From positions 64,501-128,500 of the forward strand of contig JAQGDQ010000179.1 in NCBI GenBank assembly GCA_030141605.1: a stretch of DNA of 64,000 nucleotides, written 5' to 3'. The DNA comes from Tubiluchus corallicola (Eukaryota > Priapulida > Priapulimorpha > Priapulimorphida > Tubiluchidae). This document shows, piece by piece, positions 48,501-58,482 of this stretch (positions are counted from its first letter, which is position 1; every line of letters begins with the position of its first letter). The notes below the pieces were generated by a model, which searched no databases, was not told the origin of the DNA, and worked only from the letters and a program-made list of their open reading frames with translations. The position numbers were made by a program, and so were the translations under genes.

Positions 48501-51500
48501 ATTGGCTGACCTACTAAATGCATATAACGAAGCCAAGTTTTACAGGCAATTCTAAATAAGTACAACTTTAGATTAAAGGGCAAGCAGAGAGAAATCTTCC
48601 GAACACTTTGATTTTGGCTTTTGTTTTCTAATTCCCTCAAATTTGGCTAGCAACTACCGATGCCTAGCATCGCACGAACAGCAATAATACGAAAACTGAA
48701 CAGCACATAAAACAGTTACAGAACAAAAAAACAGTTGCATAAATGAACTCAACCACCCACAGTGTAATGAATGCGGTTAACTTGAAATTATGTGTGGATC
48801 TGCCAAAACTTTAGCATAAAGCAGTAGCGGTTTGCCATTCAGTGCAGAATACGTCTTTGGGCCTTAAGCAACGGAATTATGGAAAGTTTAATATAATCAC
48901 ATACCAATTTAACAGAATATCTCAATTCATGAGGTAAAAGCTCTTGGCTCATGGACAGCAACAAGCTTTCAGATTCCTTATTAAATCGCATCACCGCAAC
49001 TAAAAATAGAATCAGTAGCACAGTATCAATGAATGGTTTCCTAATGCATTACTTTAGAAAGTATTCTTCCCTGTCATCATTGTCACAAATCAATATTATG
49101 ATTCGACAGCACGATATACAAAAAAGTTAAAGGTTACAATTTTTGGTTTCAATGACTCTAACACTAAGGTATCATCTCTAGAAAAACTAAGCAAATCAAC
49201 AGGGACATAATTATTTTGCCAGTGGATTTAGAAAACCTTCACAATTGTGCAGTATCAGCACATTGTTGATAAACATCTGCACAAACTGATCAATAAATCA
49301 CTGTAGCAACGACTCACTTTGAGACAAAACAGTCATGTGAACAATGTAGCAAGAACAGAATGTCTTGAGAAATTTTTATCGAAACTGCACCCGATTCAAA
49401 ATCAATTAAGATGGGACACGTCTTTATTTTTCAACTAAAATTTTAGTTTATATACCTCTAACAAAGCTTCTCAAGGCATACGTAATAAATAAGTCTTCAT
49501 GAGCAGCTGCACGATGCACTTCACTTAGGGGACAAAATGCCTGGAAATTAATAAAAAGATAACCTCAGATAAGTGACCTTAGCATTAGCCTGTAACAAAC
49601 TTTATTTCTGCAGAAAACCTATCTTATTTACAGTGATCACCATTAATATATTCATGAATACTAAAAATAGTATTACCTATGCATTAACACACATCCACAT
49701 TATACTGTCACAATACCATAAGATCTCCTTTTCATTTTAGCCAGAAAGCAATGTAATACGAAATGCTAATAAGCTGTAAATTGACTTGATCGTAAACCAG
49801 AAAGTGACCTTGATTCCAATCTCCCAGATACAGCGGCGGCTGCTTCCCACGTCGGCACATATGACAGTTATATTGAAGCCAGACTCCTGTTTGCTTGAGA
49901 TCTGCCCAATAAGAACATCGCCTACCTGCAAGCTCTACAAAAGCAAGCAAACGTGTGAGACACCCAACATCAAAGAAAATGATTATAAATGAAAGGAGTA
50001 AAATGAAAAACAACACAAATTATATCTCAAATAGTAACATAAAATAAATTTTAGTGACAGTATAGGTTATGCACCAACATGTCATTTAACAAACACATTT
50101 ATCATTCACTGATCTCAAGTACTTAGCTTTATTGCAACTAAATAGAGTTTGTACTGATATGCTGATTTATACAAATTAGTTGGAAAGACTTCTAAATTCT
50201 CAAATTAAACATGTTCAAAGTAAAGAAACTGCTGAACAGTGGCACCTCATAACTTTAACTTGTGTGTATGTGTGTGTGTGTGTGTTGTGTGTGTGCGCAT
50301 TATTCTACACACACGCCTTTGAAAATATTTAAATATAACTAATAAACTTCTCTTCTGGAGTACAAAGGCATACCTTCCAAAAAAGAACTACTACACAACT
50401 TGTAGAACTACAAAAAATGTCTCAAAATTAGGGCCAAATTAATAGATAGCTTTAACAAAAAAATGAAATCAAGAGAGAACTAGGATTCAAAAACGATTTC
50501 AAGCTTTGCCTTGTCCTGCAGTTTAGTGATAGTCCTGAAAGGTAATATGGAAAAAATTAATTACAACGACTCAGCAAATTTGCAAACTGCTACTTGGCAG
50601 TTGTACTACATTAGTTACATTCTAACCATCAAATGAATGATAAAATGTAAGAAATTACAAGCAACATCAGGACGTTTTTGACTTACCTTAAAAAAATGAC
50701 GTCTCTGGTGTGCAGCAGCTACTCCCATATAAGACTCAATTGGGGGCATTACAGCATGAAAGTCTGAAAACAAAATAGCACAATTCATGAAAAAAATGGA
50801 TAGCTACTTTTTGCATGTATAAAAAACTTAGATAGAATAGTAAGAGTTTTATTCAAAAAATTTTAAGAAACAATTTAATCTAATCAATGTGAGATGATTA
50901 AGATGGAACAGTGTAAGATGGAATGAAGTGTTCCAAAGTTTAGTATATAAACAATAGAAACTGCAGAATTCTTACTACATGTACAACTGCAATACTAGAA
51001 GAAAGCTTAGTTTTGTTCAAAGATTAAGAGATTTAAGCATCCTTCTGTCAAAATCTTGCTACAAGTATTTCAAAAAATGGTTGTAACGTTTAACGACCTT
51101 CTTCGTCAAGGAAGGGTGACTGCTGTTTTTGCTGTTGATTTTTTCTTGTGAAGAGTACATCACTCTTTTGTGCGATAAATCGCAGCAGCCTGCTTCTCAA
51201 ATCTTGTTCTTTAACACTGTAACAAAAACATGAAAATAAATATCAAACTCACATGATATTAGACAGCAATCTTCGCAGCAATCACTTACAGGTAGACGTA
51301 AAGAATAATAACTTCTTATATGTAGAATCTCAAGAGAATGATCTCATAAAGCTTTTAGCTAAATTTGTAAGCCTCACTACAATGGGAGCTTGGAACATTT
51401 TTAATCCATATTGTTTTTTATAATACTGTCATTAAGAAAATTACATATGTAAATATTTGGACAAACACTGAGTTGCAATACCATTATACTCTCAAAACGA

Positions 51501-51866
51501 AATTAAAAGAAGAATAAAAATGAGCTAACAGGATATGAACAGTTACACCTTTGCAGTTTTCTCGTGGTTGACATGTTATGTGTACGAAATCTTATGCAAC
51601 AACCACAGAAGTGAAAAACTGTACCTAGCCACCTGCTACGCACGTTTACACAAGGCTGTAACTTACAAAACCTATATAGTTACGTACACGTTCAAACAAG
51701 CTTTTTTAAGTTTTCACCTTTGTGGTGTTGGTTTTGTCGGTTTGTCGCACTGGATACGTGAGCTGCGCAGGCCTGACAAAAAATCTCGATGTTGTTCTGC
51801 CTGGATGCATTGCAGCAGCTCGTTGCCATGATAAGCAACTGCATTGGCAATCTGATCGGTCTGCAT
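33525..51866 (-). CDS. TTC14: Tetratricopeptide repeat protein 14, complete, 13 exons
   Basis: Nuclear protein thought to act in RNA metabolism. Exons 5' to 3': 51718-51866, 51098-51216, 50687-50763, 49809-49925, 49456-49540, 48905-48999, 41364-41548, 40713-40784, 39901-40020, 39301-39423, 38995-39127, 36987-37096, 33525-36894. All junctions keep phase; total 1584 residues, about twice the vertebrate protein. The N terminus (MQTDQIANAVAYHGNELLQC) and AVMPPIESYMGVA precede an S1-type RNA-binding domain (VGDVLIGQISSKQESGFNI). GLVDSEELPSYYRRS and TPR repeats follow (VEALVARGAL-like ENIEALVARGAL; ALKVNPQHKNARKYL). Exon 13 alone encodes 1123 residues of Ser-, Arg- and Lys-rich, probably disordered tail with a long poly-Ser run (about 36690-36775) and SKWD/SRWD motifs. 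The donors of exons 2 and 4 (GTCGTT, GTCACT) are weak. ORFs antisense to the tail are shadows. Confidence 0.93.
37834..38686. mobile_element. Pogo-like TIR element in TTC14 intron 12, 853 bp
   Basis: Termini CAGTAGGTGCCGCTTAATAG and the inverted match ending GTGGCACCTACTG, flanked by TA on both sides (37832-37833, 38687-38688). TTAATAGAC/GTCTATTAA repeats lie just inside the ends. No transposase frame recognised. Confidence 0.75.
41969..42188 (-). repeat. BEL/Pao 3' LTR
   Basis: 220 bp, same sequence as the 5' LTR. Its AATAAA could end transcripts of the element, and possibly TTC14 transcripts, because both run the same way. Confidence 0.93.
42189..42202 (-). other. Polypurine tract of the BEL element
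   Basis: AAAGAGGGGGGAAA on the minus strand, abutting the 3' LTR; the expected plus-strand priming site. Confidence 0.8.
42529..43371 (-). CDS. BEL/Pao integrase, C-terminal part
   Basis: 280 residues. It overlaps the preceding frame by 40 bp and begins inside the integrase core. Carries the second catalytic Asp (LSDNGLNFVGA) and the PPLAPHFGGAYEIMVK block, then the BEL C-terminal domain ending PLEFIEEEKPDNQK. About 340 bp of noncoding sequence separate its stop from the 3' LTR. Confidence 0.88.
   Translation of the reverse strand: MPLHLYDIAGSALEIAFGLDTDSFLNAFYRMVNRRGLPTEMLSDNGLNFVGANNELQSLLAKLDEEKIQRTSANQGIKWHFNPPLAPHFGGAYEIMVKAAKRAIFAILGNADVTDEELMTAFTGAEALLNSRPLTYQTADEKDDIPLTPNHFLFGQVGGQFAPESVDTTDFNPRKRWRRVQELIRHFWKRWMREWLPGLNRRSKWNRVQRDIQVNDIVLVISPKTPRGQWPMGRILEVYPGSDGHTRVAKLKIGNSELTRPITKLCPLEFIEEEKPDNQK
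43332..46051 (-). CDS. BEL/Pao reverse transcriptase, RNase H and integrase N-terminus
   Basis: Frame open from the break near 46052 down to the stop at 43332 (861 residues counted from the first Met at 45917). RT catalytic box STYMDDSMDS at about 45150. RNase H begins around THTFVDASQ-like LHTFVDASQEAYAAV. The integrase HHCC zinc region (HHEKAHHAIG, CAKC) and the first catalytic Asp (TAVDFAGPF) follow. The frame then stops inside the integrase core, where the next ORF continues in another frame. No ATG is needed if the product is part of a polyprotein. Confidence 0.88.
46043..48244 (-). CDS. BEL/Pao Gag-protease
   Basis: 733 residues starting 141 bp after the 5' LTR. The N terminus is basic and helical (probable coiled coil), followed by the BEL Gag region (KRVSIPVFNGDKKSYENWKA). 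Then come CCHC-type zinc knuckles (CKVCNGPHGVWRC; CYRCLGSDHQGQTC) and the aspartic protease with ALLDDASTRSYI as its active-site stretch. The frame ends at a TAG soon after the end of the protease, where BEL/Pao elements normally read on into RT; this is one of the two frame breaks. It looks otherwise undamaged. Confidence 0.88.
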   Translation of the reverse strand: MSQQQQSAGKESDRVRSAKIINTSRQELKAEKASAKSALTKLKNKLLQLISQEVHQDEWETRQNILDLFDKIDEAQSRAMSVVENLLENYLTDETGGQKIEECIDEVIDELEKLSDEYATVYSKAQVYLQTLKLGHGGGSTATARASANIESDNMHSPWATPPAKPVGSDIPTTSATEHYNVKAELYEEAHFDSEQREFSNTSWTRHQTADRYNTAATVQHEDVSIGVDMWRQLKRVSIPVFNGDKKSYENWKAAFCACIDSAPATAEYKLLQLRQYLSGEALKVIENLGHSAVAYQAAKERLDRKYGGRRRQVALQLEELERFRPIRTEHAKEIEKFADLLDLTVVNLQEAGRHEELGNGSLYPKLKKKMPESMLAQFQRWLFEKRRAENVISLREWIIREAEFYTIAHETVYGLGASNLDTKLKPRSYFGTTGDNQEAAVSRSSQSQRLCKVCNGPHGVWRCDEFGKMSIPQRWDSAKRLNLCYRCLGSDHQGQTCPRSRVCGIDSCKYNHNRFLHSSKEVRENNSHLAATNKNYNNAVGSTPSSIKPAAEDGSSHPSSTSTIPPDKQNSAVTMTSGNPKIVEKIMLRTIPIIVKNGNRKLTINALLDDASTRSYINSDVAAELGLEGETQQINVSVLNGQTKVFETRPVTFNLQSVNGQLDMKFSALTAERVTGNLNVINWNECSHKWDHLKAIEFPKLGRRLIVDMLIGSDYTDLHYAYRDVRGKPGSQ
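48319..48368. repeat. Tandem duplication in the BEL leader
   Basis: Two copies of a ~23-bp unit GCAGACGAGTTTCAC(A/T)GCA, about 27 bp apart, between the primer-binding site and the Gag start. Confidence 0.75.
48371..48383 (-). other. Primer-binding site of the BEL element
   Basis: TGGTAGCAGAGAG on the minus strand, 2 bp after the LTR. A TGG start is what pairing with a tRNA CCA end requires. The tRNA is not identified. Confidence 0.55.
48386..48605 (-). repeat. BEL/Pao 5' LTR
   Basis: 220 bp, TGTTCGGAAG..TTCAAAACA on the minus strand, with an AATAAAAG polyadenylation signal near its 3' end. Its copy at 41969 looks identical by eye. Confidence 0.93.
50263..50296. repeat. TG microsatellite
   Basis: Short (TG)n run in a TTC14 intron. 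Confidence 0.85.
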
Positions 51867-52329
51867 CTTTCGTCGCTGCTTGGTCGGAAATTGCCCAAAA
51901 CTCAAAAATCAATATTTAAAGCAGCTAGTGCATTTTGTTTACATTTAAAGAGGACATCATCAAATTTGTAAACACCTAGAAAAAATAAGAGAACACATTG
52001 CAAATTAACACTCGCACGCATGCGCATCAGCAATGTATAAAATTTAGACATTTTTAAAATTCCCAGGCATTTTACATAATATCTATGCGTTTTAAGAAGT
52101 GTAAAATAAACATTTTTACTGCGGCTTTATCATACTTTACCTGGACGTTATGTATAATACCTAGAATCTATACAGAATGCATACAGTTAGTTTGGCAACG
52201 TGTAAAATTAACATATTTCATGTTGAATCTAAGCTTTTTTGAATAACAACTTGTACATCACACAGCTATTGTATGAAATGTATAGAACATACACAATGTA
52301 CAAAATTAAGCAAGCAATTCAAATAAGTG

Positions 52330-52680
52330 GGAGAGTTAACTGTTGTATTGGCAACAGATGCAGCATCAGTATTTCTGACATGTGCCTTGACCAGGTGGTC
52401 CACTTTCCATACCTAAGAAGCTTGTTGTCCAATAAACGCAACAAACGAAGGCAACTAGTACATAAACAACACTGATGTGCTCGAAGGAGCCAACACCCAG
52501 AGTATTGAGTCAACTATTGTGAAACACAATTTTATTGTCAGTACATGTCATCAGAATGAGCAAGACTAAACTTCCTCATCAAATTTTCTTTAGCAAATTC
52601 AAAACCTGCAAAAGACCACGAGGTGCCCTTTTGCAGACTGACTATAATCCACGCTCAAACAAGCAAAGCAAACAGAAATC
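52330..52680 (+). pseudogene. Non-LTR retrotransposon RT tail
   Basis: ISISDMCLDQVVHFPYLRSL resembles the LINE stretch before the RT tail. After a break, VHVIRMSKTKLPHQIFFSKF then CKRPRG is the typical GHV.RM...LP..LFYGEL..G.R..G end. The frames are interrupted by stops. Confidence 0.6.
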
Positions 52681-53097
52681 AAAGTCAAGCTCAACAGTGC
52701 TCTCTGCCAACTCTCGAATGCCGACTGTATCACTGACGCAAGAATTGCTCTCCTAAGTCAACACTGTCACAACCACAGAGGAAGAACGATATTGGGAGGA
52801 ACTTGAATTCTCAGAAAAGAGAAATGGTGAATGAGAGAAGAAATGTGCTTACTGCACACATTTGCAGCACAGTGAAATACGACATTTTCAGACATTCTCT
52901 AAATTTTAATTGGCATTTTGCTTAAGCAAACTTTTGCATTATATATAATGCCTAGGAAAAGTGTTGAAGAAATTCTATAATAATATATAATAACATGTAC
53001 AAAAAATTTATATTTACCTTTAAAAACAATGAAACAATGACCATAATAAAAATAAACAATCAGTGATTGGTCATGCTAAAACATACACTGTTGCATT

Positions 53098-53137
<40 letters not shown>
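53098..53137. repeat. C-run plus CT microsatellite
   Basis: A homopolymer of C followed by about 15 CT units. Confidence 0.9.
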
Positions 53138-53140
<3 letters not shown>

Positions 53141-54085
53141 CACTTGTTAGCTCAGTTGCTCATTAACTCACTCATTCACTTATATTTGCTCTTTTAGCAC
53201 TGGTCAGTTGTGTTACAATATAGCATAGTAACCAAAACAACTTATTTAGAATATTTAACTGACACAGTACACTAAACCCTTGATTAATTAGGTTCTTGTA
53301 TTTTCACACATCAGCTATAACCAAAAATAAAAATTCAGTGGGATTACACTAATAATTACATAGAGTATATAATGTAATAGAGGTTCATACTTACGCACCA
53401 CCTAAAACAACAACTACTAAACAAAACTAAGATTATTCAACATTTGTGTCTAGCTCTTCAGCACTAATCAACCAATGGCAACTATTTCGCACATGAGAAT
53501 TAAACGTGCAGGTAGAGCATGTAGATTATTAACTAATCTGGAATTACGATGTGCTGAGCACAATTATGCATTAGCTTTTCAAATGCGGTAATTGCAAACA
53601 ATGTCAAAACAACTCAGTAGGCTACTGCTATAACGTTGTAGATCTGCAATACAATACAGTAACTGTTGCGCATCATATACATTTTGGCTTAAGACTCACT
53701 CTGTCTGTATTTTGTTTTTGGCCCATTAAAGTAGAGATTTTTTACCCTTATACGCCAGAAATAAGGCTAAAAGTTCCACAGTTTCGCTACATGCACGCGC
53801 AGATACTGTAGGTCAATGGTTAACTGAACACCAACAACGTGTCTTAACTACAACAGCCACGCAGCATGTGGGGAAAGCAGTCGTCTGCCACATCAGTTCA
53901 GAAACTTCACTTGTGTCACCATTTCCTTGTTGTTTTATATGGATTTTACTTAATTATGCATTAGTTTGTGTGATATAGACTGACTTAGTAGCAGGACCTT
54001 GCTTGGAAACAAGAACAAATGAATTAGATAAAGTTCTAGCTAGCTGTTAAAACAGTTACTATCACGATAGCATGGGCTGCAAAGC

Positions 54086-54186
54086 ATTGTCAAGTGTACA
54101 CAAATGTGTTGTTCTGGTTCACTTAACCTATGGTCTTTGATCACGATCACCATCAATTGCTGGAACTGTGAATAGGCTTATTATCA
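54086..54186 (+). repeat. Local duplication, copy A
   Basis: TTGTCAAGTGTACACAAATG to GGCTTATTATC, matching about 100-120 bp at 55066-55185 (TGTCAAGTGTAAAAATGTGT to GGCTTATTACG) with substitutions and an extra ~15 bp in copy B. Confidence 0.65.
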
Positions 54187-55065
54187 ACGTTCAGAAAAAA
54201 CCACAATGATTTTCGCGAAAGCAGATAATGATGAAAGTTTATCTCAAACATTTCACAACTTAATGATGCAGTACAGTTTCGCAAACACAATACAAATATA
54301 AACAGCCACCAGTGAAATAAATAACACGAGTCTAAGATTCTACAAGGTTGTGCTATAAAATGTGGCTAAACATTAAACATTGTTGCAGGACCTAGTTTTG
54401 TAAGACATGGTGCAAACAAGATGGCACAAAAGTATTGAATAAAAGGAGACTTTTAATGAAATAGATTCATGGCAGAATTGATAGATGGCAATTAGACGCA
54501 CACGCTTCATATTATAAATTAATAATAAATATTATAATAAAAAAAAAAAATAACGCTATAATAAAATGCCACACATTTGATGTTTCCTCTAAGTGGTACC
54601 ACTCGTAAACACTTTGGCTGTTAACCTAAAATGGTGAGGATGCATAGATCATACATCAAACATGGCAGAGATACCTCTCTTATCTCCTCATCTTAGAGGC
54701 AAATTTTTAATAATGAGCAGGGTCTGATCATGCCACAGACACCTTCTTGACTAGGTCCTGACTTTGAACGCTGAATTCTGATTTGCAGTGTGCCGAAGTA
54801 CATAAGAAATTGGATGACTGTAATAGGGCTGTAACGATACACATAAATCATGATACAATATATATAACACGATACTTCAAGTCTGCTAAAGCTGGGCTCA
54901 ATGCACTGACTGTTACGTATCTACAGTATATTTTTATTATTATACTACACAAGTGTATGGTTTTAAACTATATTACTCTTATGCGAAAAGATCTAGCAAA
55001 ATAGCGCAGCAATCCACATAAAATGAAATAAGTGAAGCCAAGAACTCTTACCATTACAACAGTGG

Positions 55066-55185
55066 GAATTGTCAAGTGTAAAAATGTGTTGCTTGGTTCA
55101 GATAATGTTGTTAGGTTCACTTAACCTTTGACCTTTTCACTATCATCATCAATTACTTGAACTGCGAAAAGGCTTATTACGCTAT
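55066..55185 (+). repeat. Local duplication, copy B
   Basis: Partner of the sequence at 54086; both share GGTTCACTTAACCT and the ATCAATT..TGAACTG..AGGCTTATTA blocks. Confidence 0.65.
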
Positions 55186-55834
55186 TTTTTTACCCCCTTT
55201 CCTAATTGGTCAGCAAAGATCTAACAAGCTAACCTGATGAAAAACCCTATGAAAAATTGATGAAATGATTTGCTTTTAAATAAATATTCATAATCTAAGT
55301 TCAGCCATTTCATGGCAGATAAATACTTGTTTGTGGCTTTTGAGTGATTCCAAAATATTTATGTACGATCACGACACAGAATAACTGTTTTTCACTCACA
55401 TCATAAAATTATAATGCAAATACTAAAGACAAATTTCAACATAAAAATGTATAGCAAGACACATGGTTGTATGGAAACTGAAAAATGCATTACAGAACAT
55501 TTTGCTATATAGTGTTCATCTAGCATGATGTGGCAAACTTATATTTGTGAGAACATGTTGTTTATAAATGAAATGAAACAATGTGGTTTGGCTGATATTG
55601 AGCATTAATATGAAGGCCTGTAACTGAAGAGATTTCAGTTCAGTGTAAGTGAAAAGAAATAGCTTTGATGGGCACTACAATTTTTGGTTACTGAAAACTG
55701 CACAAACAGTTATTCTGCATTATTAGTTTTGAACTTCATAATTCAACTTTTTGTACAGTAGTAGTTGGGATGTTCCACAAATAATACAGACCTGCTTTTA
55801 CTAGCAACTGAGTTTAGTCACCAACTATCGCCCA

Positions 55835-56303
55835 TAGGCATGGCTAGGTGAAGGCAATCGCCCGTGGGCGCAAGGGTGAGAGGGTGCAAAATTCTTCTAG
55901 TTTCAAAATTTAATGTACTATTGTGAAAACCTGTCGTGTTCTGTATTTTTCATAATCTTTACATGATTTTAATGCTGGAGCTCAGTGTTTAAGAACTGTC
56001 GTGTTATGAATAACTAATGCATAGAAGAGAGTTATTCTGGTGCAGTACCACAAATCAAACTCAGGGTGATTCTAAGAAAAAATATGTTTATCTTTATCCT
56101 CTCATGTCGAAAAAGGAAAGTGTCTCAGGAATGCAAAAAACACACGAAATTTTCCCGTGTCGAAAAAGGAAAGTGGGCTCAGGGATGTAAAAACACGCGC
56201 AATTTGTGACATCACCCACGAAACAAATGATCAAAACATTAAAATAGGGCGCTAGAAGTTTTTTGCCCCTGGGCCCCACAAACACTTGCTACGCCTCTGC
56301 TAT
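55835..56303. mobile_element. Terminal-inverted-repeat element, ~470 bp
   Basis: The left end (AGGCATGGCTAGGTG, then GGGTGCAAAATTCTTCTAG) and the right end (CTAGAAGTTTTTTGCCCC, then CTTGCTACGCCTCTG) are imperfect inverted matches over some 60-80 bp. Inside, 56105-56157 and 56158-56210 are a direct tandem duplication. No transposase. Confidence 0.5.
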
Positions 56304-56612
56304 CACCTACCAGCAACTACCTTAACGTTTTTTGCAGTTAATTCGACTTTACTACATCTGGGCCAGCTAAGAATATTTCTCAACACTTCACTTGAGCAGA
56401 TGCACTTGTAATATCACCGTTACAGATGGTAGCGAGAGTAGGTTTAACCTTACCATACCTTGGCCCTTAGTTCACATTACCCAAATAAATTTTGCAAGTT
56501 GTGCCAGAGCGTTAACAGTTTTTGCTGCGATTGCGATACTCGACTCTCTCCACCTATCAGAGGCGGGCACCTTTATAGGGTGCGAAGTCTATTCTTCTAT
56601 AACGCTGATCTT

Positions 56613-56858
56613 TTAGTTGTCTTTTCCAAGTTTAATGTCTTTATTTCTCTTTATCCTGTATTCCATACATTCGTACACTAGATTTCTAATTTCTAGCAAT
56701 CCTTCCTTTTCACTGTTCATTAATACATCTGAGTTCAAATTTTTTTCCGATTCTCCATATCTGTAACATCTAAGCATATGTTCAGTAATGTCATCATCTT
56801 CCTCACACATTGGGCATAATATTAATAACTGATCCTTAAACTCATTCTTGCAGTTCAC
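56613..56858 (-). pseudogene. Non-LTR retrotransposon C-terminal zinc region
   Basis: The reading LCPMCEEDDDITEHMLRC is a CxxC...HxxxC motif as found at the end of many LINE reverse transcriptases. The surrounding 81-codon frame shows nothing else recognisable. Confidence 0.5.
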
Positions 56859-58040
56859 AAATAAAACGTTGTGAAGTTAAGAACAGGTAACATTTGCAGG
56901 GGAATTCAGAACTTTTGTGTTAAAATATATTAAGATTCAGACATTATGACCGTTATTTACATTATTTTCTAATTAACTCTTAATCTTTCAAACGTCAATT
57001 TCCTACTCTCACGAAGATGGCGATGTTCAGTCGCAACCGCGCAGTGAGTATGAGCAATGTTTGACGTTGAATAAGTTGAATTGTGAAGGGGGTAAATTGT
57101 CGTGCATGGTGCATCTCTTGCGAACACCACACTATCATCAATATCTGCTGAAGTACTGCGCGAATGTTCAATTTTATTCACTCTGATGTACTCTTGAAAA
57201 AAAACGTATTTGTAATAAATGCTACTTCAAAGCTTTAGAAATAGAACTTTTTTGAAGAGTGCAAATGAATCGAACAGTGCACACAAACATTTATTATTTT
57301 CCCCAGTAATTAGAAATTTACCATGTACAATTACTGTAACACAGAACAGAAGCCCGAAAATAATGAAGCTCAAATTAGAAAAGTACAAACTGTCGAAGAC
57401 ACACATACACAGCACTTCATGCACGTTCAATTCAAGGGAATGCGCAGAGGCGATCGTCTGAAATACCAGAAAAACATCCCTCACCCAAATTCAAAATTTC
57501 TGCAGAAAGGACCCCCCACTTTGCTGCTAACATTGTAGTCTCATAATAATTACATTTACTGGGATAGATGTTGACAGTTTGACCAAAAATTTTGAGTTTT
57601 TTACTTGTGCATCAAGAAATGATTACGTACTTTTAATAACATTGTAAAAATATATAAATTTTAGTAATTATATTGTGTCATTTATCATGATTGGCTAAAT
57701 AATAGTAGTCCTCCCGAGTCCAGGTCCTCGGTATATATAGAGGCAGAGTTGACCTGAGCTAACTGGCCAATGTTATTATAACTACAGATCACGTGTCACG
57801 TTAATATTTGTTCTCATATTCAGTTCCAAAAACCCTGACGCAGTGGTCGGTACTGTGCAGACTATTTAAATAGAGGATAGGATTTTTATAGGTATTCATA
57901 TTTCTTACATTAATTTGTGATTAATATTTATATTGGCGCCTGCTACTAACTATACCAACTACACTATGACAAGAGGTGTATGAACAAAGTTTTCATTTAA
58001 TGTCTACAAGAAAGAAAACTGTTTGTCCCAATCCCTTGCG

Positions 58041-58482
58041 GCCTGTTAAGTGGCGTCAGTTTACCAGACATCCTCAATGCAATGGCGTTATTCGGATACA
58101 GAATTGATAAATCGGTTTATATTGTTTTCAATGTACCCATTTATCAGACCCGCGTTGTGGGTTATTTTTTCTGCAGCTATTTCCTGTTGATTTTTATTCT
58201 ACAGCGATTCTGCAAATGGATATCGCTTAAAGTGGCATTTACGTAGATACGGATATGTATTCGGATGTTTTTTCCACCTGTGCAACAGCAGCGGAATAGC
58301 TCGCGGAAAAAATCAAGAGGATTTAGCTGCAGAACAAGAATAACGATTACACAGGCTGCATAAACGGGTGTGTTGAAAACAGCGTAAACCGATTTTATCT
58401 ATTCCTCACCCCCCCCCCCCAACGCATCCGCATCCGGATGCTACGTAAACGCTACTTAACGCATACACATCCTATCGTGACC
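58041..58482. repeat. Complex foldback element
   Basis: Segment 58101-58145 pairs with 58360-58405 and 58171-58213 with 58284-58331, making a long imperfect hairpin. The outer ends (TTAAGTGGCGTCAGTTTAC and the complement of GTAAACGCTACTTAACGC) also match each other and a block inside the loop (TTAAAGTGGCATTTACGTAG). A run of C interrupts the right side at about 58410-58420. Confidence 0.7.

Larger units (their letters stand above)
41969..48605 (-). mobile_element. BEL/Pao LTR retrotransposon, full length (6637 bp)
   Basis: Lies in TTC14 intron 6, same orientation as the gene. It has two 220-bp LTRs with TG..CA ends and no difference that I could see, and the 5-bp target duplication CTTTG at 41964-41968 and 48606-48610. 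A primer-binding site lies 2 bp inside the 5' LTR and a purine tract directly before the 3' LTR. Gag-protease, RT/RNase H and integrase are present in BEL/Pao order, split over three frames by two single-base breaks. No envelope-like gene lies between integrase and the 3' LTR. Without the insertion the intron would be about 0.7 kb. Confidence 0.95.

Noticed and set aside
57219-57538. Overlapping 70-85-residue ORFs on both strands
   Set aside because: No family resemblance, no splice context, mutually antisense.
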